Below are positions 34,918 through 47,299 of a stretch of DNA of 64,000 nucleotides, piece after piece. A program made the position numbers and the translations under genes. Every line of letters starts with the position of its first letter. Positions within the stretch are counted from its first letter, which is position 1. Location of the stretch: contig NOWV01000115.1 of NCBI GenBank assembly GCA_003344405.1, positions 124,001 to 188,000 on the forward strand, given 5' to 3'. Origin of the DNA: Trichoplax sp. H2 (lineage: Eukaryota; Placozoa; Uniplacotomia; Trichoplacea). The notes under the pieces are model-generated. The model was not told where the DNA came from. It ran no database searches and saw nothing but the letters and a program-made list of their open reading frames with translations.

Positions 34918-37900
34918 ATGAGTTGGTTTTCTACTAGTTCGTTGGATTTTGCCAAGAGTGCCTTTGTTAAGGCACAACAACAAATCGATCGCGTGTTAGA
35001 TATTCAAGATGAAGACTCCACTGGCAATGTCAAGTCGAGTTCTTCCGGCCATCAAAGTAGCAAAATAATAGGTATGCTTTCAAGTCCAGTGGTTATTCAT
35101 GGTGATTTTAGGCTATAGCGACAGAGGCTATGTTTTAAATAGTACAAATGATGTAGCCCATAAATGAATGAATGCTTATTGTTGGTTCTGATCATAGGCC
35201 ATGATGTCCGTCATGATCGCAAAAGTCAACATCAAACCAATAAAACTTCCAAGCCAACGTTAACACCATCCACTTCAAGTAGTAAGATCGCCTTGGATCC
35301 AAGTGATATCAATAAACAACGACTGGGTGATGATAATTCATTATGGGATACATATTTAAATGAAGGGACAGACGATTCTGCACCTTCTACTCCATTGCAT
35401 AAGTTGGTGGCTAAACCAGCGACAATATCCAACAAATCACCCACTTCTTCTGGGCAAAAGCCATCAACAGGTAAACCAACAATCAGTAAGGAAAAGAAAG
35501 AGGCGAGTAAACGTGGTGGTGTAAAAGCCCAGGGACAACGGACAATAACTAGTCCAACCAAACGACCAACTAAAACCGGTCATCAGCTTACCCATAAACG
35601 TAATCATTCTAGTAGTAGCATAGATGGAAAGGACAGCGATAGTGCTCAACCGCTTGCCAACAAACAAGTGGATGAAACAACAGAAATCGAAGCAATAGCG
35701 ATCACAGAAAGCGTCCAAGAAAGTCTTCAACAAAAAGATCAACCTCCAATCGATCATAGTCTATTGCCATTGGATACGACTGCTCAGCCATTCGACCATA
35801 GTCACAAAGTAGATCATCCATTCGATCATAGTCAAAAAGTACAGGAGAGTGTTGTACATCATCCAACCAATTTACAATCACTTCAAAGCGATACTGATGA
35901 TGACAAGATTGAGCCAAGTCAAGGCAACATTGCAAGCATAGAATCCATCAACACCAATGTCAATGAAATGAAACAAGTTCATTTAGATACGGAAGAACGA
36001 GCGTTATCGTCACTTCCAGATCAACAATTCCATATTCAAGATAGTAATGAGTTGCTACCTCCAACAACTTCAGATACAACAACAGAGAACGACAAGGTGG
36101 ATCAATCCCATTCCAGTCATTGCTCTCAAGAGAAGAATACAATTGAGCATCATTCAGACGATGATCATCAAATGGATGATGCAAGCAATGATACCCATGA
36201 ATTGGAATCAGGTTCTGCTTGATTGATTGAAATAGAACTTTTTATTTGCATAACTACTATTAAATTGATAGGTTTAGCTTGTTAAAGAATATTTCAATAC
36301 CAGTACTACACCAAATGGAATACTAATGTTGATGTATCATATTCATTCGCCAAGATATTGGACAATATAGCAATCAACAAGATGCATCGGAATTGAATCA
36401 GTCATCCGGAAGCAGCACTTTATCACAACCGACAAATAGTAAATTAACTCAAAGCCTTAGTCAAGGCGATAATCAATCCAACGATAGTGCTGAAAGCTGT
36501 AAAGTTAATCATAATGTAGATGTTAGTGAAATTTCCCAGCAAGAAACGATACCTCAAATAACTGAGAATAGTCAATCACCAATCCCACTAGAGAAATATG
36601 TAGAGAAAGTAGAAAAATTGCAAAAGGTAAATGATGCATCATTTGCTTGATTGTCTCTGTTTTGAAATAGTTGAATACCTCTTCGCATTGTTTTGGGATA
36701 ACTATTTTAAGCTTTTATCTTATAGCAATTAGATCATTACTATCAGCTAATTGAAGCAAGAGAAACTAAAATTGTTGTATTAAGTAAGACTAATCATGAC
36801 CTTGACGAAGCCAATGTCATCTTAAGAAGGTTAACCACAACTATGTTGAATTTGTATTTCTCCTTCTTTTTGTATAGTAAAGATTTATGACTACGTTATT
36901 AATTGAATAGAACATCACCTTATGGATGATACCAAATGAGATAGTGAGTTAAAGGTGCTCGTTTGTAATCAAGTATCAAATTACTGTTTGTAACTTAGGC
37001 AACTTGAACAGGCTGAAATTATGAGAAAAGCAGACGACGACGAAGTTGAGAAATTGACACGAGAATTTACAAATAGAATTTCAACATCTGAAGGCAAATT
37101 AAAGGACGTTATACGGGTTAGAGATTGAATAATACTTGATATAAGTAATACGCGCATATACTCGTGTATAGATACATAATTGAATGAGGAATATTGATTT
37201 ATTCTAGGATCGAGATTTGTTTAAGAAGAAAGTGGCAGAATTGGAAGAAGTTCTTGCTACACAGTAAATTAAAATAATTTTCTTATTTTTTCGTCACCTT
37301 GCATTATTCTTTCTTCGTTATCAGGCCAATGAAAACTTTCATACATCTTATCCCTAGGTTAGAAAGTCATTCAACTATTTTAGAAGAAAAAGAAAATGAA
37401 GTAAGAGAATTGCGAAATGAAGGTACAATAGTGGGAAATTCTTTCATGTTGGATATCACTTAATGTCTATATGAAATGTGTTGTAACGTTTAAAAATAAG
37501 TTAACATACTCGTATTTGCTAAAAATTATAGGGGAACGACTATCTAAGCAGCAGCTACAAAGTAATAATATTATTAAAAAATTAAGAGCCAAGGAAAAGG
37601 AATCTGACTCTGCTCTAATATCATCAAGGTATTTAATTGACAGCGTCACTAACTATAAGGTAGATTTAGGACTTATTTTCATCGTTTGTGCATTCTTTGA
37701 ATTAAAACATAGAGAAAATGTTGCGACGTTGCAGTCTGAATGTGAAAAGTTACGCGAATCTCTTAAACAAAAAGATCAGAAGGAAGCCAAATTACAAGGT
37801 ACCATTTGAGTGATTTAAAAATCTATTACAGTGATAGCTATGACTAGTTACGCTACAGTAATTGGTTGGTCGTCTATTCACACTTTTGTATAATTCTAAC

Positions 37901-40847
37901 AAAAATAAAGAACAATACGATACCTTGAATGAAATGATTTCTCGCCAAGAAAAGAAGTCGATATCTCAGAAGGTAACATAAAGCTTAAGAACTTTTTATG
38001 TTTCATCATACTACGTTACTTATGCAATCTGGAAATAAGTGCAATTATGTTTAAACATTGGAATACTATAGCAAGAATTAGATAATGCTTTGGAGAAAGC
38101 TAGAAGTTTACAATCGGCTCTCGATAAATCCTATGTGTGCGTAAATTGTTATTTTAAACTGAAACTATATTGTACAATATTTGAATAACATCCTTCAAGA
38201 TATGCTTTTAATGATAATAATTAAATATTAATTGTAACTTAATAAATTTGACGATACTCTAGTGAATTAGCTGAGTTGCATAAAGAAAGTGCCCATAAAC
38301 AAAGTCAAGCGAAGGAAATTGCTCTTAGTGCTGAGGTTCTAGCAAAGGAAGAGTTAAGAATGACAATAGATCGTGAAAAGCGTAAAGCTACTGAAGAACA
38401 AGAGAGATTAGCTATGCAGGTTAGAGAAATTCTAGCGGATAAGAGAATATTTCATTTCTTCATGTTTATTGATGGATGTGATAGTAAATTATTGGTTATA
38501 CCATTTTGCACATACTGAAATGCAAACAGATCAAAGATCTTCAGTCTGCTATAAGTAGAAGTGAACAACAAACAACCTGGACAGAAGAAACTTTGCGCAG
38601 GGAAATTAGTGACATGCAAATGGTAAGTGGATGCTTTGTAATCAACCTAATGTATAATAATTAATTACAAGAACGACTTGAAAATTTTATATACTGCACT
38701 AAATAACAATTTCTATTTTATTGTGATAAATAATATTATCAAACAGAGATTGCAAGCAGCAGAATCTAGAAATCAGGATTTATCTCAAAGTATTTCACAA
38801 GGTATTACAGCGATAATGCACGTAAATTAAGAAATATCTACGTAACTTAAACTTTCCACTTTAGTTTCAAATATCAGTTCAATTGACTAATAGGTTATTA
38901 AATTATACTTCCTCCTTTAATAATTCAGCCACCCAGCCTTTACTTCGCCAAATAAATAATTTGCAAAACTCTCATAAATCTCAGCTGGCGTCTTGGGAAG
39001 CCGTTGAAAGAAATTTAACTGAGAGATTAAGTCAGTCATTATAAAAGGAATTGAAAATGTTGCACGTAAAACAGACCGCTTCATAGCTAATTGAATGGAT
39101 GTATCATTTTTTGATCTATAGATGAAACTAATCAGCAGTTAATGCTTGCGTCTGAAAAAGAACAAGTAGCAACAACGACGTCCATGGAATCTATCTCTAA
39201 ATTGGCCAATTATGAAGCTCAAATTAAAGCCCAAAAGAAGCAAATAACAACGTTAAAATCTGAATTGCAAGCTGAAAAGCTCCGCTATCAAGATTTAGAC
39301 GATAACATGAAACGGTACTATTAATTTGTTATTTATCATTCGTCGTGACTAATAACAATTAATGGAATAATTTATTCACGATAAATAATTACACAAATGA
39401 TAGGCAAAAATCTAAAGCTGACGAAGTTAAAGCTAGTCTATTTCGTGACCTTCGAAATCTACGAAATGATAAGGTAATATTGTAGATATCATTATTTTCT
39501 AGTTATCTAGTGTCTAGTTGTTATGGTAATAAAAAATGAATTAGAAAAAGACCTATTCGGAATTTATACAATTACATTTTTAAATGTAGGACTTAAGTGA
39601 GACACAAATGCAAAATGAAATTAGTAATCTGGAGCAAGAATTAAAAAAGACAACAGAGTTACTGAATATATCACAAGAAAAGGTAGTTTTATTATCTGGA
39701 TATTGATTTAATGAGTACACTAGTACTAAAAATATACCTCGCCGGCAAGTATTGCGACGGTATTATATTGATATAATTATTAAACTATTTTGGAATAGCT
39801 AGCGATTTCTTTTGCCAGTTGTAAATATCATAAGAGATTGTTTATTGGTGATGCTTGTAGCTTAAATTTCGCGAACATAGTAGAACTGATAGCTGGTCAA
39901 GTTCCACAGGGAATGCGAATGCGATTTCAGATGTACCTGCATCATCATCGTTGACTCAGGTATTAACTAATGTAGATTATCGCGCTGTGAATGATATCGC
40001 TTTCTAAAATTTGAAGTTATCCTACAAAAGATTAATTCATTGGATTTGCAGAGTGAACTACTGGAACAGTCCCTACGTTCACACTCTGTAGCATCAACAC
40101 CTACTGCAGGGGGAGAATTTTTCCGGCGGGCAACACCTTCAACTATCATGGAAGTTTTACAAGCCCAACTTAAACAAAAGGAAGGAGAAGTTTCTATATT
40201 ACAGGTACACTTTATGAACCAAGTGTAGAATACTCTATGCAATAAAATTTTCCATATCCCTTTTAATTGTTTTGTATCATATTGAAGTGATATTTCTGAA
40301 TATGAAGTAATTGATGTTATACCAGGAAGAAGTATCGACATTAAAGCAGTCTAGATCTTCAATTGCGGAAGACGTGCTGCATTTAAATATGGAAATTGAA
40401 AGTCTACAAGACGAAGCCGAAGCTGTTAATGAATGGAAAGCATCATATAAGGTAATATAACCTTACGTTACGTTACTATCAAGTTATTAAGCTTAAGATG
40501 TAACACTTCATTTTGTCGTCGATTTTCATTCAAGATGTCTGATGAGCGGTAGAGTCATTTCATCTTACGTGTACTAACATATCTTTCAGGAACTCCAAAC
40601 TCGGTATAATGCAATGCTTCAGATGTATGGAGAAAAAGCTGAAGAAGCTCAAGAATTACGTTTAGATTTAGAAGATGTTAAAATGATGTATCGAACTCAG
40701 GTATTGTACTGTATGTTATATGTATACGTTTTCTCGGACATTAAATAATGAAGAAGATTGAAGTAATTGTTAGCGCCATTATTTTTGTAAGAATTTTTAT
40801 ATTTACAATTTCTACAGATTGATCAGTTGCTAAAACAATCTAAATAA
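34918..40847 (+). CDS. TMF1: TMF1 golgin (TATA element modulatory factor / ARA160)
   Basis: Golgi-localised coiled-coil tether that in animals binds Rab6 and captures vesicles through its tryptophan-containing N-terminus. All 23 exons join in phase to 1,124 residues, close to the human length: 34918-35071, 35198-36211, 36355-36626, 36726-36829, 36999-37116, 37208-37263, 37358-37422, 37532-37628, 37713-37798, 37911-37972, 38072-38136, 38263-38419, 38530-38622, 38747-38801, 38929-39030, 39122-39314, 39404-39473, 39590-39682, 39861-39959, 40052-40204, 40326-40451, 40590-40700, 40818-40847. Residues 1-30 carry MSWF and IDRVLDIQDED. Residues ~50-470 are low-complexity Ser/Thr/Gln/His-rich, including short FDHS(H/Q)KV repeats. 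Coiled coil then runs to the end. Conserved landmarks are GERLSKQQLQSNNIIKKLR (exon 8), the TMF C-terminal domain with MLQMYGEKAEEAQELR, and the terminal TQIDQLLKQSK. Confidence 0.96.
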
Positions 40848-42478
40848 TTATATACCAACAAATGGTCGAATTTTTAATATGAAAGAAGAAAAGGAGTCTT
40901 TTCACATATTTTCAAGGTGAACCTTGGTGCTATTCAAAAATTTTTAAAATATGCAGTTATTTGGATACTGTTAATGTAATATATCATCTGTTAGCGGGAA
41001 TGACTACGATATTTTAAATATGTATTCTAATTCATCTAAATCGTGATCGGACGTTATGATTCATGTTGAATAAGCTATATTGGCATTATTTTGACGTAAA
41101 ATCACAGCTTTTTAAATATATTGAATTTCAAAAATGGTATAAAAATTTAATTTCTGTGGAGAGAACATATTTTCCACTGGTTCTAATTGACTGTATTGCT
41201 TTAGGTTTGATAATTTCTGTTTACTTCAAATTGCCAAATTGTGGTCTCGCATACATGTAGTCCACAGGCATCTTATTTAAAACAATTGTGTAGAGCAATG
41301 ATAAAATGTAAGTCAATTTATATGCAGAATTATGTCTTCCGTTTCTGTAAGATTAAAATTACTTACTAAAATTAAAAAATGGATGAAACTAGCGAATTAT
41401 TGTCCATCCAAAGTGAGTGTATTACGTTCCCTGCTGCAACATATAGAGCAGTATATCGTCACTACCGGTACTACTGTACTAAAGTGTAACGTAGTGCAAC
41501 AATATTCTCCAAAGTGTTTACAATATTATTGCTGCGTATCAGGTACGATCGACAGATTTTATACCATGGCTAATAAATTGCAATAATTAGTCTATACACT
41601 ATCAAATACTAGTTTAAGAAGCCGTTAGGTTAGTCGATATCTTTATTAAGAAATTGGAATACAACTATCAGAGATACACTGATACATTAGTGATAAGTTA
41701 CTTATGGAAAATAGGGTACAACGGTCACAAGAAAGGCATCAGTAGGCTTTGCAACAGTCTATTAGTGTCGTTGTAGGTTGAATAACAACTCGGCTGTTAC
41801 AAAAAGTAAATTCAGCATCAAGTAAATGATTGCAACTGAAATGGATAATACTTGATTGCAGGTCGGTTACTACAGTACTAAGTTTCATATTATAACAGCC
41901 ATTAAAATCACAACTCACGTACATGAACACATTAATGTGATACAAGCTTGAAAAAGATTCATGTTTGATTCAATCGTGCGAATGATCTGATATTAATGAG
42001 TAATATAATAATATTTAACATCTAGTATTAATATTAAACTTGCACTACCATTAGGTATAAAGTTAGTTCGAATGAAAATATAAAACTATCATACTAAGTT
42101 ATGTTTTCAAGTAATACGTTCCGTTTGCGTAGTCACAATTCATAATTACTATTTTTTTTTAAACTTAATGTAGAATTAAACTTACACTATACGACGCAAG
42201 GATGATTTTAAATAGTATCATTTATATATATATACATATATATTGACGTTATCGTTTTGATACTAGGTAAAAATTGTGTTAGTTACGCAAGTGATAGGAA
42301 TTTCGACAGTTGTTAGGACTTGATACTTGTACAATCAATCATAGGAAACCAGAAAAGAAAAATAATAAACAATTGATGTAACCAATGACCAAGCGGATAG
42401 ATAAAAGATCATGGCTAGTTTTACGGTAATTACTGCAAGTAAAGTAGCTCGCTGTTGTACTTTAAGCGGCGTGGTAAA
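40848..42478. other. Convergent intergenic region, TMF1 to PDPK1
   Basis: About 1.6 kb between the stop codons of two convergent genes, so both 3' UTRs lie here. Short frames at 41063-41260 and 41332-41586 (+) and 41739-41945 (-) have no coding character. A TA-rich microsatellite sits at 42222-42244. Confidence 0.5.
42222..42244. repeat. TA microsatellite
   Basis: Alternating TTATATATATATACATATATA, able to form a hairpin. It lies about 235 bp past the PDPK1 stop codon and resembles a similar run at 62809-62828. Confidence 0.8.
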
Positions 42479-45400
42479 TTAAACAAATTCAGCAACTGAA
42501 TCTGATGCGGATCTCTGATAAATATCTTTATGCACATCTTCAATTTTGTTGACCCAATCTATCGCGTAGCCATTTGGGTCTTCAAGATAATAAGTTCGAT
42601 TTGGCTGTTTGTAATATAAAGGTACGTAATAACGAAATTACTGATAGCTATATAAAAAACTTTTTGAATATAGTCATGACGTCAAATCAAGAAAAATTCA
42701 TAGAACTGATTATAGTAATTTCATACCGTATGAACAAAAAATGTCTTGAAATTTTTGGCTTCTGGGCGCAATTCGCGGGACCTAAGGGAATGATGGGACG
42801 AATTAATATGTTTATTATGTTTATCTCCACATTGATAAATTGTTACTCACAGCAAAGAAAGTTAAAATATTGCTACTTACCAGGGAATTTCACCTTTTAG
42901 CACCATTGCTTGTGGATCGACGTAGTATAAATGCGGCCCTTCTGTTAATAACAACTGACGACGTCTGGCGAATAAACCCTTGAAAAGTGAAAAATTATAA
43001 ATTCATGAAGCTTAAAATCAAATTAGAGGTCGTCCGAAAAGTAATAGAGATGAAGTGCGATAGGTACTAACTTTTCGCTTATCTACCAGGCCCATTTTTA
43101 GAATTAAATTATTTTCTACAAATCTATGCCTGATGGACATATAATATGTAAATATGTAGAAATTAGATAAAGTATTAAGTTGATTTCGTTAATTTTGATA
43201 CGAAAATTTATCGACTGACCATTTGGAATCTTTTTGTTGCTTATCTAGCTTACGCTTACGGTCTTCTTTATTAATATTGGAGAGCAATCCAAATTCCTTA
43301 TTTCTTTCCTTATCACTTAAACCAAATTGAGCTAACATCCTTTCATCGAAATCATCATCATCGTCGCCACCTTCCTGTTGTAGTAGTTAATTACAATTGA
43401 ATGCAATATCGAACGACAACACCAATCCATGCAACTAGAATTGCATTTATAAAATTTGTGCTTACATTAAGTCCACTACGCAGATCTTCTTGGCTTTTAC
43501 TCTTTGCTGGTAAAAAAGGAGCCAGTTTAGGCGGTTCTAAATCCGCTAATTTTTCCCAGGGAATGTCTTTATAATAAAAAAAAGAAATATAAAGTGATAA
43601 ATTTACTTGCAATAATTGTATATGGTAAAATTAAGAACTATACCTTCATAGAAAGTATGAGCTTTCAATTTGCTATATCCGCCCATTTCAGGACAACCCA
43701 AACGTTGCTTAGGATCTTTGACCTAATTGTTTAGAGTTGTCAGTTTAACATTAGTACAATATCAGATTACTTAGTGTAAGATTCTTATAGCGTAGGTAAA
43801 CTAGCACGCTAATTTATATAAATTAAGGGGTAAATAAATACTTTACATACTAATAAACACTCAACCAATTCTTTCGTAGTGGGGTCGAAACCATCTGGGA
43901 AATTATATTCTAAATTGATTATTTTTTGGAAAATTTGATATTCATTCCTGAGATGAAACAGTAAATAGAACCGCTAAGATAACTAAGCATTACAATGATA
44001 CTATGGATAAGAGATTATATGTCCGAAATGATAGGCGTAATGATTCATTAGTGATAAATTACAATCTACGACTAATTCTTTACAAGTAATGTAAAACATG
44101 AGCGTATCAATTATAACTCACGTTGCTCTAAATGGAGGCAATCCAGCAGCAAACTGATAGATAATACATCCAAGAGCCCATAAATCCGAGCTGGTGGAAT
44201 AACAAGGACAAGCACGTCTTAATTCTTTTAATTAGTTTGGAATTGTTTGATGAATCTATTACCTTTTAAATGCACTCTTTGCTGTTAGTAATTCTGGTGA
44301 TACATATTGAGCAGTGCCAACAAATGATTGAGCTCGAGCTAAATCGTAGTAGTAAATAGACAAGTAGGAATAATGTTAATTCGTTGTAAAGAGACACATA
44401 GATACGGTGCTGTATTAACATGATTGTGATTAAAAGTAGACTACTATTCCATCTGAACTCTATTATTAGCAATATTGTTGGCAATATTTTAAGCACTACA
44501 AAAGTATAGCAATAAATCATAGTTTATCTCAAGTTATACCATTATCATCGCCTTCCACAAAAGCAGTTCCGAAATCCGTAATTTGAATGTGCATATTATT
44601 GTCAAGTAGAATATTTTCAGGCTTTAAATCTCTACAATTCAAAAACGCTATTAACTACAAGTACAGCAACGCAGCTAGAAGCCTATCATGTCTCAAAAAG
44701 CTCAAGGAAGCAGATACGATAGTATTACCTGTGAATGATACCTTGGTCGTGTAAATATTCCAAAGCTGAGGTGATTTCCGCTGCATAAAATCGAGTCGCA
44801 TATTCATCAAAGCTCCCTAACTATATTTTGAAATAGATATGAGTACAAATCATTCAAATTACTCTTTTTAGCTGCTCAATAACGATGCATATTCATTCTA
44901 AACATAGGATACTTTATATTACCTTATTGATGTAGTTTAACAGCTCACCATTCTTAGCAAAACTTAACACAAAGTCTAATGTAGTGGTTGTTGTTAAGGT
45001 AAAATAATATCATCATAAATGGTCCTGCAATCGTTTATGACCTAAAGGATGTCAATTTTATTTGGTTGCATAGCATGAAAAGTAGTTCAAATGTAAGAAT
45101 TAAGTATTTTAGGATACAAAGTCTTTCTTTATCTTGAAATGTAAAATATAACCGGACAAAGAATGGATGGTTGAGTCGACTGAAGACTTCTTTTTCTCGA
45201 GAAACATATTTCACCTTGTGTTCTTTAATAATGAGGCGTTTTTCCAGAATTTTGACTGAATTATCAAAATTTTAAGCATTAAGATTAGTTAACTATAGAA
45301 GTACTATAGGTTAATGTAAATGAGTCTACAAGTTAATAACAACTCGTAACTTAGGAAAGTATTACTCTAGTCAATATGTGACTACTGTTTGACCCTTCAA

Positions 45401-46811
45401 TACTATATGTAGAGTCGTTTTCTTCATTCTGATTATTGTTGAGGATAACTTACCTGCGTATTCTTTATGTGACTTTTTATCACGTGCTAATACAACCTAT
45501 GGTAAAAATAGAAAAAAATTGGGGTTAAAACTTTGACGTCGCAGGGAATATTATTTTAGGTCTATGGAAATATATGGTTTGCCATCTATACAGTAGTTGC
45601 ACTGTTGCCAAACAGTATGCCCATTAATGTCGTAATATGTAGCATTCAATGCTAAATAATTGTCCAAGTAGATATCATTTTTGACTTATGCGAGCAATTA
45701 TTGATCTACTTTATGCGATAATTCAAACAGGCGGTACTGTAGTGCAGTATTAAAGTAGAATTCTTGGCATTTTTCTTAACACAGATAAAAGTTATGAAAT
45801 GGAGTGATTTGGTAGGTAAGTAGCTAATAACTTTTTGACGTAAAGTTTTTCCAATCCATACAAACAACTTAACAATCTAGATCATTTTAGACCATAAATA
45901 TGAGATTATCAATGGCGATATTACAAGTTACTGGTGTGGCTTTCATAGCTGAAATTTTATTGGCATCTCATTGCGATTCATAATCTTGCCAATTCTAGAG
46001 GATCTACTATAGGTTTAGTTAGTTTTATCCGATCAACACAAACGATTGAAAAATCCTAATCATCCTAGAACACTGTAGACCATGACTACTCGATTGTCAT
46101 TTCAATGATGAAAGACAACAGCTTTAGACTGTCATTCAATATCATGATGTTATTTGAAGTCGTTCATTTCGCCTTTGAACTCATATAATTCGCTTCTACA
46201 ATATTTATGATTGATGATCATCAACAATTTATGCCTTAACTCATCCATGATGAAAGCCAACAGCTTTAGACTGTCATGCAATACTACGATGTTATTTGAA
46301 GTCGTTCATTTCATCGTTGTAACTCATATTATTTGCTTTTACAGTATTTATGATTGATAATCATCAATAATTGATGGCATAACTCCTCTATTTCTACAGT
46401 CATGGGTTCCTTTACTATGATCACCCACAATTCAAAATCAAGTTCGAATGCAAATAATTCTATAACATTGGAGATTATAATTATTAAAGTACTAATGGTC
46501 ATTTTAGTGATTATAATGGTATAGCATAAGAGTATTATTCAATAGTATCATGCTCAATCAAGCATCTTTTCATAATCTTCTATCATTTTATTTATTATTT
46601 CTAATCCTATTCTATAGTCTACTGCAGTTTAATGACGGCACCAATGACTCATGAAACACACATGATATAGTTATTTATCAATTGCTCCTACCGTAGAATA
46701 AGAGCCTTCGCCAATTAATTTACCAAATTCGAAATCTTCCGCCTTTTTCTTTCCAGGAATTGGCTTATTTCCCGATTGGCCTCGGCCATTTTCGACAGTT
46801 TCTTTCGCTTT
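42479..46811 (-). CDS. PDPK1: 3-phosphoinositide-dependent protein kinase 1, 5' end missing
   Basis: AGC-family master kinase that phosphorylates the activation loops of AKT, S6K, SGK and PKC, recruited by PIP3 through a C-terminal PH domain. Sixteen exons join in phase to 483 codons plus stop: 46692-46811, 45454-45496, 45118-45255, 44923-44975, 44729-44820, 44540-44631, 44263-44338, 44122-44190, 43851-43947, 43644-43722, 43466-43566, 43220-43374, 43072-43129, 42881-42978, 42727-42781, 42479-42604. Seen in order: glycine loop GEGSYSTVV, catalytic lysine in YAVKILEKR, HRDLKPEN, DFGTA, activation loop [15 protein letters not shown] with the conserved autophosphorylated serine, SSDLWALGC, then PH-domain [20 protein letters not shown] and PNRTYYL near the end. 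The basic PIP3-binding cluster is intact. The linker is an acidic and lysine-rich segment unlike the vertebrate one. The first coding exon(s), upstream of 46811, were not found. Confidence 0.95.
44976..45117 (-). other. U12-type (minor spliceosome) intron in PDPK1
   Basis: The exon ending FQDKERL (CTT T) joins in phase to AC TTT GTG only if this 142-nt segment is removed. Its 5' end reads GTATCCTAAA, against a U12 consensus of (A/G)TATCCTTT. TACCTTAAC lies near its 3' end (44993-45001), one mismatch from the U12 branch consensus TTCCTTAAC. The branch A is about 18 nt before the terminal AG, and no pyrimidine tract lies between. Ordinary introns of the same gene start GTAAGT, GTATGT or similar. 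Confidence 0.7.
46101..46385. repeat. Two-copy ~142-bp tandem repeat in a PDPK1 intron
   Basis: The block CAACAGCTTTAGACTGTCAT followed by GATGTTATTTGAAGTCG recurs about 142 bp apart inside the 1.2-kb second intron of the recovered gene model (between exons at 45454-45496 and 46692-46811). That intron is much longer than the others, partly because of this duplication. Confidence 0.85.
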
Positions 46812-46951
46812 CTATAATATTATTGATGATTTAATTTTATTATTTAGTCCATTATACAACAACGTCCATTCCATGATTGGCGTTGTAAAATATGATTATT
46901 ATCCTTGATTAGCAATGTAGCATTCATATCTGACAATATTATGTGTATCCT

Positions 46952-47291
46952 TAGGGAGCAATTGATTGTATTAATGAACAAGTTTGCAAGCAAAAGTCAA
47001 TATCTAAAGTAGCATGTTCCAGTTTATAAATTGCAAGGGTAGACAACAAGGGAATGGTAGTTGTCTGCAATAACCATTCGTATCATTTTAGAGAGTAATT
47101 GACAGTATTAATGAACAAGTTTGCAAGCAAAAGTCAATATCTAAAGTAGGCAATTCCAGTTTATAAATTGCAAGGGTAGACAACAAGGGAATAGTAGTTG
47201 TCTTCAATATGAAATGAAATAATAACCATTAGTATCATTTTAGGGAGTAATGGACGGTATTAATGAGCGAGTTTGCAACTAAAAGTCAATA
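46952..47291. repeat. ~140-150-bp tandem repeat, 2.3 copies
   Basis: Copies start at about 46952, 47090 and 47241. They share TATTAATGAACAAGTTTGCA, AAAAGTCAATATCTAAAGTA and GGGTAGACAACAAGGGAAT; the third is truncated. The array begins about 140 bp upstream of the most 5' PDPK1 exon found, so it may lie in that gene's first intron or promoter. Confidence 0.88.
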
Positions 47292-47299
47292 TGGATGTT

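Noticed and set aside
35232-36184. Four minus-strand frames of 74-109 codons
   Set aside because: Antisense shadows of the low-complexity second exon of TMF1.
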